A stretch of DNA of 64,000 bases, taken from Siphonodentalium dalli. Its lineage: Eukaryota; Mollusca; Scaphopoda; Gadilida; Siphonodentaliidae. The position numbers were made by a program, and so were the translations under genes. The stretch lies in assembly GCA_032622095.1 (NCBI GenBank), contig CP136067.1, positions 81,804,705 through 81,868,704 of the forward strand, in the 5' to 3' direction. This document shows positions 12,051 to 22,081 of this stretch, in pieces. Position 1 is the stretch's first letter. Every line of letters begins with the position of its first letter. The notes under the pieces are model-generated. The model saw only the letters and a program-made list of their open reading frames with translations, had not been told where the DNA came from and did not search any database.

Positions 12051-12226
12051 CAGTTATGCCCTAAATAATAGACTCCTTAACCATAGCAGAATTATGGGTA
12101 ACTTTTAAGGATTTAGTCGGAAATATGGCTAGTTGCCATTCATCAGAAAGCTCTCAGTGAGAGCTTTCCGATGAATGGAAACAAGTCATATTTCCGACTA
12201 AATCCTGAAAGTTACCCATAATTCTG
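12051..12226. mobile_element. A element copy 1, right end lost
   Basis: A is a near-perfect palindrome. The left end is CAGTAATGCCCTAAATAATC, then ttaaccacagcagaattatg, ggatttagtcggaaatatgg and ccattcatcggaaagctctc, after which the order reverses to GGGCATTACTG. Full copies are 205-217 bp, flanked by TA. CAGT ends and TA targets indicate a Tc1/mariner-type MITE. Copy 1 breaks off after cccataattctg and is fused directly to an E element. Confidence 0.8.
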
Positions 12227-12442
12227 AATGGATTTTCCCACTCAGTTATAAAGTCATACATTGGAATGGTCTACTATTCATTTGGAGGGTTGTTCAGGAT
12301 AAATTATCAGATGAAAGTGTGCCAACAGATAATACAAGTGCTGAATGATTCCAATTCATTGGTGGAAAATGTTCAAATAATACAAACTTATTACCTGAAC
12401 ATTTCCTAAGGGAACAATTCGTCAATGAGTATTTATTATATG
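12227..12442. mobile_element. E element copy 2, fused to A copy 1
   Basis: Starts inside the E left end (aatggattttcccactcagt) without TTAA and continues through tattacctgaacatttccta to tcaatgagtatttattata. The missing first bases and the loss of the A right end point to one deletion or template-switch event joining the two. Confidence 0.7.
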
Positions 12443-13400
12443 CCATGCATATTGAAATATGGGTACCCACTTGAAAGTGTAAAATATTGATATATTGGTA
12501 TCATCACATTCAGTTTTTAAATCAGTGAAGTTTGTTGCGGCCACATTGGCGCTTGCTTCCATATTTCTGCGCAGGCAGGAACCGAATGCTTTTTATTGTT
12601 GCTTTTAAATAAATGAATCAGTTCGCATTAAACCATTATCATACACCGATTTAACTAGAATGTCAGAAGACAGCAGATTTTGAGATCCCAAAACAATCCC
12701 CAACAAGGCTTATACAATTTATGAAAAATAAAATAAGAAAAGACAATGACGTTCGTTAGAAATTGATCCTTCATATCACAGTTGGAAAATATACATTATG
12801 AATGATTTTATACAACTATATACATAGCAAATAGAAACAGTAATACAATCAGATGTGTCTCAAGAGCACTACATATCTTCATTTTTGTTGAAGTATGTGA
12901 ATAGTTTTTAAAGTGGAAAAACATCATACATGTATATCAGCATATTGTTATAAATTATGTTTATTTTGGGGATATTTTATGATTATAATCCAGTTGTAAC
13001 ATGAGAATGGACAGTCTAAATTCGTTTGGGGGTATTTTATAATACTTTTCAAACCAGGTGAGTCATCTTTCTGCCTATTTTAGGGTATCGCACTCTCTTA
13101 GAAATCCATATATGAAAATTCACTATTCATACTGTCCATAGCCTCAATAATTGTAATATGCAAATATACATACCTACTCTTTTCACATATTCAATTTCAT
13201 TATTGCCAATACTTCTCAAGTTATATAAGGGCGAAGTGACTACAACTGATATATCATGGATTGACCTTGTTCAAGAAATATTACCTTCCTATCTAAAAAA
13301 AAAAGGCGCTGTTTGCGGTACAAATAACACTGTGTGTTTATCTGTTACTGAGTCTTCAGTAGAGTATGACAAACTTCTATTATTATAATACGCAACTCAG
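12443..13400. other. Gene-free stretch
   Basis: AT-rich; no supported exon or repeat apart from two ttgggg(a/g)tattttat words near 12965 and 13026. Confidence 0.3.
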
Positions 13401-13411
13401 AAGATCAGCAA

Positions 13412-13562
13412 CAAGCCTTGAAATAGTGTGTCTGTCATTTGCAGAATGAGGTCCCCAGAGGGTGAATTTGGTGATTCTAGCCCGCTATGCGGGGTAGCAT
13501 CACTAAATTCACCCTCTGGGGACCTCATTCTGCAAATGACAGACACACTATTTCAAGGCTTG
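13412..13562. mobile_element. F element copy 3, intact palindrome with 8-bp duplication
   Basis: The 151-bp element begins caagccttgaaatagtgtgt and ends with its exact complement; the centre is gtgattctagcccgctatgc. Direct copies of ATCAGCAA flank it (13404-13411 and 13563-13570). An 8-bp target duplication together with CA...TG ends supports hAT superfamily mobilisation. It appears to be a single-hairpin deletion derivative of the longer F form and, by its symmetry, one of the youngest. Confidence 0.88.
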
Positions 13563-13570
13563 ATCAGCAA

Positions 13571-15352
13571 ACAGAAATATTCGCCTTTCCCACACATAAA
13601 GCAACATCTGCATAAATCATTAAGTTTCTTTTCACAATTCTGAGTAATTTTGTTAGGTAGAATTGCATTTTTTCTAATTTCATATGTCCGCCCAGCATCT
13701 GATGAATTTCGCATGTATAGACCTGCTTGGAGAATATGTCTGAACAAAAAAATCCATTTCCTTTCATAAGAAGTCTCATGGAAAGTCATTTGCATTTTTA
13801 CTAGTCTTGCAGGGGTACACTATTTAATCATGTAATTTGCCGAGTTTGAATTGTCTCGACTATATTTGTTTGCACTGTGGCTGGGACTCCTAGGCCGCAT
13901 CACATAACCGTTCTTTCGTGGTTAAAGTGTCACAACTATAGTCACAATTACAAACTGTAATTTGTAAATTAATAAATGTCTTTGTATTGTGTATATTCCT
14001 AACCACAAAAACATTCTTATGACTGGCATAAGCTGCTTTCACATACAACCGTGTAACGCATATGCATCTGTGTAATGTTTTCACATAGGCCCATTTTTAG
14101 CTCTGCATTTAAGCATCTGTTATAGTATCGGATGCGCGAAGAAATATTTTTTATTTACATAATATCCTTTCGCCATAGATTCCTCTAACAAAGAGGACGT
14201 TCTCATGATTGCTTTCTATGTCTGCAACGAAAGAAGACAAGGACACCATGACACTTTTGTATATTTTGACTGATATCTGCCATCACAATTATATAATGTC
14301 CTGTTTCAATTGACGGAAACAGATAACATGTTGTCAGTTGCCATACCCCACCACATAATAACCATCTCATTCGTAAATACCCTCAAATATAGGCAGTATA
14401 TCCCAGATTATGACATCACACAAATTTCCCCTTTCCGCTTAGCAGACAGGTTTTGGGTCTGGGAGTGAAAAGTTGTGCGTGCATGCACTGCAAGAGTTAC
14501 GTGGACGGGTATGCGAAAGCATTGACGACCGAAACCATCCACTATACTCTCCGCGTATGCATGCGTTAAGCAGATGTATGTGGAACCAGCTTTATATCGT
14601 AAAAAATCCATAGAAGTGGTTTCTTGAAGAATTAGAATTTTGATGATCATATTAAAGAGAAGTATACTGACAGTTTTAACACTGGAGTTCAAAATTATGG
14701 TTTCATGATAGATTCAAATATTGGCTAAATTTGTTAACCCTGAATCAGTTTATATGTGTAAGCAAACAAAGAAGATAATGATGATTAATCAACTATTTAA
14801 TCACAAACCACAGCACGCGCGACATCACTGGGTTAATGATGCACTACTCAAGCATGGCAAGAACATTTAGCAGCAGACTTATACACAAAATAAAACAGAC
14901 ATTGGAAAATATTTCCATATGGAACACTGGTCACTCACATCAAATCAGGATCAAATTTGAAACACACTAATGAACCTGGTGCTTATTTGGATTGTTCAGT
15001 TGCAGAAACTGAGTACATGTATATATCTGAATAAACAACAGCATACTCTTTTAATCTGCCTGTTTAAAAATTTTAACTATTTTTTTCTTTAGTTCAATCA
15101 TCCATCGATCTATTTTGGGTTCTGTTGTCTACCTTTCTTTACCAGAGTTATGGGTGTACATGTATTATGATATGCTTCACGGTACTCTTGTTGGGAGGGG
15201 TCAGCTTAGAGGTTCTAAAATGGGAGAAGTCACTTCTTCCTATTTTTTGTTTATTAGGGAGAAGTGGACTGCTATTAGGGAGAAGTCAGTCATGGAGGCT
15301 GAAGTTCAATTTACATCCCAATATCAGCCTTCAATGAACCACTATTAAAGTA
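13571..15352. other. Gene-free stretch
   Basis: Mostly AT-rich unique sequence. The words gggagaagtcactt, gggagaagtggact and gggagaagtcagt near 15221-15292, repeated near 15640-15690, suggest a small diverged repeat. No gene supported. Confidence 0.3.
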
Positions 15353-15549
15353 CAGTAATGTCCTAAATAATGGACCCCTTAACCACAGCAGAATTATGGG
15401 AAATTTTTCAGGATTTAGTCGGAAAAATGGCTTGTTACCATTCATCGGAAAGCTCTCAACAAGAGCTTTCTGATGAATGGCAGCAAGCCATATCCTGACA
15501 AAATCCTGAAAAATTTCCCATAATTCTGCTGTGGTTAAAGGGTCATATA
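15353..15549. mobile_element. A element copy 2, right end lost
   Basis: Left end cagtaatgtcc after TA. The right arm stops at ggttaaagggtcatata, missing the last 15 or so bases. Confidence 0.8.
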
Positions 15550-15828
15550 CAACTCATTTATAAGCCCACAAAAGAAAGTGATTGCACCATTAGAATCAGC
15601 ATATACACTGTTTGGAGTTATAAATGCTGGAAACTGAGGGAGAAATCACTTCCCCTTAGAAATATAGATAGGGAGAAGTGACACATTTTAAGGAGAAGCT
15701 ACATGTATCTCCTACATGTATGCCTCGCTTTAGGCTGGTCCACGCATGTTGGTGAGCAGGTAACTCCAAGTCCATTGGTGGTATCAAATCATATCATGAT
15801 TCCCAATCTCCCAATCTGTGGCAGCATA

Positions 15829-16041
15829 CATGTAATGTCCTAAATAATCGACCCCTAACCACAGCAGAATTATGGGAAATTTTTCAGGATTTAGTCGGAA
15901 ATATGGCTTGCTGCCATTAATCGGAAAGCTCTTGGTGAGAGCTTTCCAATGAATGGCAACAAGCCATATTTCCGACTATATCCTGAAAACTTTCTCATAA
16001 TTCTGCTGTGGTTAAAGGGTCATATACTTCGGGCATTACTG
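15829..16041. mobile_element. A element copy 3
   Basis: Flanked by TA. The left end is decayed to catgtaatgtcc and the right end is gggcattactg. Its right arm shares the ggttaaagggtcatata variant with copy 2, 0.5 kb away, suggesting one derives from the other or gene conversion between them. Confidence 0.82.
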
Positions 16042-16051
16042 TACATGTACA

Positions 16052-16495
16052 TTGTATCCTGTGTCTCATATTAACATTGTTAGCACATTTATGCATATGC
16101 TCAAAACATTCAATACATACACATATTTTCACATTTTACCATACATGACACACACACACTCATTGAAAGACCATTCATTTATCTCTCATTCATCATATAC
16201 ACAAGAAAACATGAATACCTCTGTGAGTTCTTTGTACAAGGATGATCCATATGATGAAAAAATCATCTCCCATTCCATTCTCATTCATATTAGCCCAATG
16301 ACAATGGCACTCTGCCAAGCGAGATTAATTTTCCAAGAATGGTTAATGTCAGGCTTCTCCAGCGATTTCCAGGACCACTGTCATAATAATATCATATTCA
16401 AATTTATGTGGTTTCAGGATTATGAGAAAGTTGTCTCAGCAGATGGCTTTTGCAATGCTTTAGAAAACCTCTGTAGAGAAGAAGAAGTAAACTAA
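16052..16495 (+). other. Unsupported 147-codon ORF
   Basis: An open frame without recognisable domain, beginning MYPVSHINIVSTFMHM. Composition is low in glycine and rich in histidine, as expected from translated AT-rich DNA, though the second half (EEWL-like words, NALENLCREEEVN at the end) is less biased. There is no splice or family support. It lies outside the split gene and on the opposite strand. Probably not a gene. Confidence 0.15.
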
Positions 16496-16583
16496 GTGTA
16501 CTTGTACACTGTATCTTGTGGCTTGTGGCTGGTAATATAGCCTGGTATGCTATCTAATATATATATGTTCTGATCCTGATATA

Positions 16584-16800
16584 CAGTAATGCCCTAATTA
16601 ATTGACCCCTTAACCACAGCATAATTATGGATAACTTTTCAGGATTTAGTCGGAAATATGGCTTGTTGCCATTCATCGGAAAGCTCTCCACGAGAGCTTT
16701 CCGTTGAATGGCAACAAGCCATATTTCCGACTAAATCCTGAAAAGTTACCCATAATTCTGCTGTGGTTATTAAAGGGGTCGATTATTTAGGGCATTACTG
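16584..16800. mobile_element. A element copy 4
   Basis: Complete, flanked by TA on both sides. It carries the private variant ggttattaaaggggtcga and the off-centre mismatch ccgttgaatgg, both reappearing inverted in the composite at 25439-25913. Confidence 0.9.
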
Positions 16801-16966
16801 TACATTGTAGTGTTATATGAATGGTAGAATTCATAGGAGAAAACTTTTTAAGACCTTTATATGACATGCAGACTCTTTGAAAAGACTATGATAATCTCCT
16901 CAGATTTACGTCTCGATCTCTCATATAGATTTCTTTTCTGTATTGTTGCGATTTCCTCTATTTCAT
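16801..16966. repeat. Donor flank duplicated in inverted orientation
   Basis: Reverse complement of about 25535-25697 with a single mismatch noticed. Together with most of A copy 4 it forms an inverted tract of about 330 bp shared with the 25-kb locus. A more diverged relative lies at about 17475-17556. Confidence 0.88.
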
Positions 16967-17061
16967 TTGTTATGTCTCGGACTATGCAATATTTTATTGG
17001 TCTGTGATATTGCCAGCAGAATCCCGAAGGCAGGGCTGATGATCATGAGTTACTAGAAATA

Positions 17062-17271
17062 GAGTAATGCCCTAAATAATCGACTCTTTAACCACAGCAG
17101 AATTATGGGTATTTCAGGATTTAGTCGGAAATATGGCTTGTTGCCATTCATCGGAAAGCTCTCACTGAGAGCTTTCCAATGAATGGCAACAAGCCATATC
17201 TGCAACTAAATCCTGAAAAGTTACGCATAATGTTGCTGTGGTTAAGGAGTCGATTATTCAGGGCATTACTG
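17062..17271. mobile_element. A element copy 5
   Basis: TA on both sides; left end gagtaatgccc, right end gggcattactg. The left arm lacks the gtaactttt word. Confidence 0.85.
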
Positions 17272-17661
17272 TAGGAACTATACAGTACATCTCACCCAAA
17301 TTCAAACAAAGAAAACAAAACAAAATGGCTTCTCACGCACTTCACTCATCTTTGATCCGCGTTGACATTAACCACTTGAAATCAGAACACGTAACTATTA
17401 TAAGGTGCATCTTAGTTGACAATCAACCTGGTATGTGTGACATTACCTCAGAAAAGCCCTTCCACTTCCGGAAACGAAATATATATCAGAGATCTATAGA
17501 CGTAAATCTGATATGATTATCGAGGGTTGTCAAAGAGACTGAATGACATGCTGATTCCACATTATTTGTTCTCTTCTTATTTTCAGATTACTTTGATCCA
17601 CCAATATTCTTGTATTCTGGATGCTGTTACTAGAAACCATAACCTCACTCATGCAAGAGTA

Positions 17662-17912
17662 CAGTAATGCTCTAATTAATCGACCTCTAACCACAGCAGA
17701 ATTATGGGTAACTTTTCAGGATTTAGTCGGAAATATGAATAGTTGCCATTCATCGGAAAGCTCTCGGCGAAATATGAATTGTTGCCATTCATCGGAAAGC
17801 TCTCAGCGAGAGCTTTCCGATTAATGGCAACAAGGCATATTTCCGACTAAATCCTGAAAAGTTACCCATAATTCTGCTGTGGTTAAGAGGTTGATTAATT
17901 AGAGCATTACTG
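17662..17912. mobile_element. A element copy 6 with internal 39-bp duplication
   Basis: TA-flanked, 251 bp. A 39-bp segment near the hairpin tip is tandemly doubled (17731-17769 and 17770-17808), making the left arm longer than the right. Confidence 0.88.
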
Positions 17913-18163
17913 TACATCTTTTCTCTACTTCACTGACTGAACCATCTGTAACCAATTGAAATCTGACTTTTGCAGTCCTTGCTTGTTCCAGATGAATGGA
18001 AATGATGTATGAAACTGTAATTTTGTTTAGCAAATTTGTAAATATTTTTTAGAAAACCTAAAAAAAATAAAAATTATTTGTTCTATTAAACCAGTTAAGT
18101 ATCACATGTGGAATCAGCATGTTCAAATAAAATGAGGAATAAATATTATGTATTATATAATTA

Positions 18164-18529
18164 TCATAAAAATTTCAACAACAATACTGACAATAATATT
18201 AGTAACAAATTTGAGATTACACAATTCGAACTATTGTCTCGGTCGTGTCTCCTCGAGCTGTCGGCAACGATCACTTGATTGTTTTTATCAAACTTCGCTT
18301 TGTTATGCGGCCGTCTGTTCTGGGAGTCTATACCAGGCCGACGATACTCGTCTGTGGCCTCTTTTTTGTGTTGTTTGTTGTTTGGTTTGTTGTTGCTTTC
18401 GTCATCGACATTGAGCGAAACTCTGTCACAAACCATTGTTTTATGAGAACGAAGCCACACATGGTAACCGAACACTCTGAATTCATGATTCTTCATGCAG
18501 GTAGGCAGGTTACTCACATTGAAGGTGAA
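18164..18529 (-). CDS. Terminal exon of the split gene with hydrophobic tail
   Basis: 366 bp including the stop codon. The acceptor is cactttttcag, phase 0, matching exon 5. It encodes 121 residues: FTFNVSNLPTCMKNHEFRVF, then GYHVWLRSHKTMVCDRV, a long asparagine- and basic-rich low-complexity region (NNKPNNKQHKK and similar), and a C-terminal run ending SNLLLILLSVLLLKFL. The tail is the right length and composition for a GPI-anchor signal or a short membrane anchor. Sequons N-V-S and N-S-S are present. A GTGAGT just after the first 12 bases could act as a donor, so a micro-exon alternative is possible. No convincing AATAAA was seen on this strand close after the stop. Confidence 0.72.
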   Translation of the reverse strand, partial: FTFNVSNLPTCMKNHEFRVFGYHVWLRSHKTMVCDRVSLNVDDESNNKPNNKQHKKEATDEYRRPGIDSQNRRPHNKAKFDKNNQVIVADSSRRHDRDNSSNCVISNLLLILLSVLLLKFL

Positions 18530-19292
18530 CTGAAAAAGTGTAACATTGAATCGTCAGTGCATAAAATTATAATACACAATTACTTGTACCAGGCTCTCCA
18601 GATTCGATCATTTGAAGGGTATAAATGCAAAACACCTAACGAGACATGAATGATTATTGTAACGATTCATTTCCGGCAATCGATCATTGAACTGGATGGT
18701 TCAATTTGAACATCAGATATTGAGGTAAAAATAAGTACCATTGAGAGTTATGGGAAATAATTTCCACACAAACATTTTTCCATATTATTTCTATGCAAAA
18801 TTTGTCAATGGACCAAGGGGTTTCTGTGACCTGTACATGTATGTGTTGGCTTGAAATTTGTGATTTACTCTCACAAATAGAATCATGGTTTTTACAACGA
18901 AATTGAAAATATTGCTGTCAATTTTGACAAATAAAATTATTATATATATGCTTTCAATATTCAAAAGATTATTCCAAAATGAACCTTTTAGCAGTGTGAA
19001 AGAAACGCTTACTTACCAACTTAATGGATTATACTCATTTGGAATTTAATCTTTAAAAAATTACATACACTTCATTCTCTATAGTATTTTGTAATGTATT
19101 TAAATAGGATAATTACATCAGGGGGCAGAAGTGAACGTTGAATGTAGGAATTTCATCACGGCAATACACGATGTCACGGTAGCGTTACTATAAACTTTAC
19201 ATTAGGAAACTGATATTATTTCTTAGTATCCCTTCCACTGATGCATAATAGAACATTTGACTCATTTCAAGTTTTTAAACTGGGCCTGCCCT

Positions 19293-19692
19293 TTAACCCT
19301 TTACCCAACAAACCGGCCAAAACCGGCCAAATAAAGCTTCAACAGCCTAAAATATCTTCGGTCTGTCTCAATAGAACCATACAAATATGGATATCATTGG
19401 AACCGGCTCCTTGACCACATTGTGATAGTTACAGTTATACCCTGTGCCAATGCATTCTCTTATATATGCGAGTCGACCATAGGTCGCCTCGCATATATAA
19501 GAGAATGCATTGGCCTAAAAAAAATCTTTTTTTAACACTTTTTACCATTTTTTCTTACATTCTTTAACAATTTTATAATTTTTAATGTGTTAAGCCAATG
19601 CATTCTCTTATATATGCGAGGCGACCTATGGTCGACTCGCATATATAAGAGAATGCATTGGCACAGGGCCCTTCTGTTGGGTAAAGGGTTAA
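19293..19692. mobile_element. C element copy 1 (TTAA-flanked, two hairpins)
   Basis: 400 bp from TTAACCCTTTACCCAACA to its complement tgttgggtaaagggttaa. The interior carries two copies of the shared hairpin module (tgccaatgcattctcttata ... tataagagaatgcattggc) in opposite orientation, at about 19442-19514 and 19593-19663, separated by a T-rich spacer. The second copy lies 30 kb away in inverted orientation. Confidence 0.9.
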
Positions 19693-20171
19693 ATATGATC
19701 GTGAAATAATAATGACTGGAGAAGAACTGCATTTTTCTTGTTTCCTGTGAACATTAGCTCAAGGGACTCTAAAATCACACATTGATTAACTCGATATCGA
19801 GCCAATACCAGAGACGCCAGTAGTGCCGGCAGGCGTCAAATTCATATTGTTGTGTTGATAGTGATGATAACTCAAACACTCACCATAAGACAACTGACTC
19901 CCAAAGTATTAGAACTACCAACCTCAACAAGAGGCCACATATAATTTAAATTTCATTAAATATTTAAGAAATAATTCTTGTTTCTGTTCTGTTTATGTAG
20001 TTATAACCAAAAAGGTTGACAACAAATTCATTAACGTGTGTAGCACATTGTAAATGTAGTAAAGTTGTCTTTAAACTTTTCAGTTGTAGTTTCACTCATA
20101 TACTTTAATCTGAACAATTTCTTAAAATTTAATCCCACTATTGGTTATAAACGTCTTCTTTCCCCAATATA

Positions 20172-20353
20172 CAGTAATGCCCTAAGTAATCGACTCTTTA
20201 AACACAGCAGAAATATGGCTTGTTGCCATTCATCGGAAAGATCTCGGGGAGAGCTTTCCGATGAATGGCAACAAGCCATATTTCCGACTAAATCCTGAAA
20301 AGTTACCCATAATTCTGCTGCGGTTAAGGAGTCGATTATTTAGGGCATTACTG
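20172..20353. mobile_element. A element copy 7, left-arm deletion
   Basis: TA-flanked. About 30 bp are missing from the left arm (cagcagaaatatggcttg joins across the gap), leaving an asymmetric palindrome. Confidence 0.85.
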
Positions 20354-21123
20354 TATTTCCATTAAATTAGAAAAGTTCTTTGCGACCAACAATTATGCCT
20401 TGGGAAAAAACACTTGTCAATCAACCATCCAATTGTAGAAATACTTCATTTTCATTATTTCCATTGGTCAGACAATTGAAATAAACAAAGCTGGCATCTT
20501 TCCAAGAATGTACAGGCCATAAATTAGATCGTGCACCTGTACTTTCTGGGAGAGTGACGGTCACCGATTAAGATTATCAACATATAAAACTTAATGGCTA
20601 ATTAAAGACATATTATGGACTTTTTGGGGTGTGTTAAACTGATAATAATTCAGGCGCTATGCCAACTGGAGGAATGTAGCATTCTACTAACATCACTGAA
20701 AATCTCAAGCAAATCGAACGTACCAGTCCATAGAAAACACCGTCTGAACTATGCTCAATTATAAATATTAACTTATTGATTTTGGAAGTAACTATTGGCG
20801 ATGCACCAACGAAAATGATTTCGCCATTGAGAGTCACTGATTTTAATGTATATGTAAGAATGACGGTGTCTGTTGTCAATTTGTATATCATATTTGTGAA
20901 CATAACTACTTTGAGCAAGATTATACTCAATTTCTATTTGATTACCCTATCAGAGTGTTTCACATCACTTTAAGCGACAATTAATTGTTTTATAGTATTC
21001 CGTGAATTGACAGCTTATGATTAAGATATTTTGTAAAACTCAGACCTTTGACCTCATAGCATTCTAGACCTCTGAAAATCATGTCAAAGTGGACAATAGA
21101 GGATAATCTGTAGCTTCACTTAC

Positions 21124-21302
21124 TGGGTATATATTGGGCATGAGTCTGAACCAATCAAACTGGCTCCTGTGGTTCATGGGCGGATTTCCTTGAAACGACC
21201 AGCCAAATCCTCCGAGTTGGCCTTCTGAATTATACATCAGGAATATAGGATATATCTTCTCGCAAGCAAGATCTGGTGACATATCCTTGAAGTAATGTTG
21301 TC
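21124..21302 (-). CDS. Exon 5 of the unrecognised split gene
   Basis: 179-bp exon. The acceptor is attttacag and the donor CCCA/gtaagt; it enters by completing a glycine codon and leaves in phase 0. It encodes 59 further residues: QHYFKDMSPDLACEKIYP, IFLMYNSEG, QLGGFGWSF and WFRLMPNIYP. It carries one cysteine. The MYNSE word also occurs in exon 4, and the two exons end in similar PN(M/I) words, hinting at an old internal duplication or simply shared structure. If the donor is not used, the frame reads on for 15 codons to a stop at 21079-21081, giving a shorter protein. The B1 element begins about 60 bp upstream of the acceptor. Confidence 0.87.
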
Positions 21303-21361
21303 CTGTAAAATATAAAGTTTGTATTATACCAGCTGAACAGGCCAATCTAGTTCAATGACAA

Positions 21362-21569
21362 TCAACCCTTTCATGACGGGAGCTGTGCTGGTGCAGCATT
21401 AAGGATCCTGTGCCAGTGCATTCTCTTATATAAGAGAATGCACTGGCTTACAAGGTTATGGTTAGGCCAATGAATTCTCTTATATATGGGAGACTCGCAT
21501 ATATAAGAGAATGCATTGCCACAGGGTTTTTGCTAAATTTCGGGAAGCTCCTGTCAATGGAAGGGTTAA
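21362..21569. mobile_element. B element copy 1
   Basis: B ends are TTAACCCTTTCATGACGGGA or TTAACCCTTCCATGACTGGA, followed on the one side by gcaccagcacagctcc text and on the other by ttcctgaaattttgcgaaaa. The interior has two hairpin modules separated by cctaacaatatttaccttga. In copy 1 the outer TTAA has decayed to tcaa on the left and both hairpins are shortened. Confidence 0.8.
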
Positions 21570-21690
21570 AAATATCTTTGTTTGCAGTCACCCTACCATC
21601 ATTATTCTATGTGGGTAGATAGGTAGGGGAAAACTAAATTGTTTTTGGAAGGCTGTATGTATATAAATACACCAGCCTATATGTTTGAAG

Positions 21691-22073
21691 CAGGGACGTC
21701 GGAAGTGGGGGGGGGGGGGGCAGAGGGGGCAGCTGACCCCCCTGCCCTTGACCAAGGGGGGCGAGCGGGGGCAGGACTTGCCCTTTTTCTGGAGACAGAA
21801 AATGCTTTTTGTGTGTTTAATCTCGTGTTTTTATAGCCAAATGTGACTTTTTTGGTCCAATTTCACAAGGAATATTAATTTTTTGTCAATTTTATCACAA
21901 AACGGCCATAAAACCGACCATTAAAATAGGGATTTTTGCCACAATGAATTTATGGTTATTTTCCCGAGTTTGAGGAGAAAATGCCCTTTTTTGTGGAAAA
22001 GTGCCCTTTTTATAGGCTCTGCCCCCCCCCCCCCCCCCCCCCCCCCTGCCCTTGGATGCTTCTGGCGCCCCTG
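21691..22073. mobile_element. hAT-like MITE with poly-C, 8-bp duplication
   Basis: 383 bp. The left end is cagggacgtcggaag, the right end the near-complement cttctggcgcccctg. Direct repeats GTTTGAAG flank it exactly (21683-21690 and 22074-22081). CAGGG ends plus an 8-bp duplication fit the hAT superfamily. The interior has a poly-G run near 21709-21720, a 25-base poly-C run (22022-22046) and gccctttt words but no coding sequence. Confidence 0.88.
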
Positions 22074-22081
22074 GTTTGAAG

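Larger units (their letters stand above)
18530..21123 (-). other. Intron 5 of the split gene
   Basis: 2.6 kb between exons 5 and 6, phase 0. It holds C1 (19293-19692) and A copy 7 (20172-20353); the rest is AT-rich with no gene seen. Confidence 0.65.

Noticed and set aside
18148-18649. Plus-strand ORFs of 88 and 134 codons
   Set aside because: They are shadows of the terminal exon on the minus strand, which has phase and splice support.
20634-20760. Alternative last exon with acceptor gattttcag and frame MLVECYIPPVGIAPELLSV
   Set aside because: Its phase does not match exon 5 (phase 0 gives an immediate TGA), whereas 18164-18529 fits.
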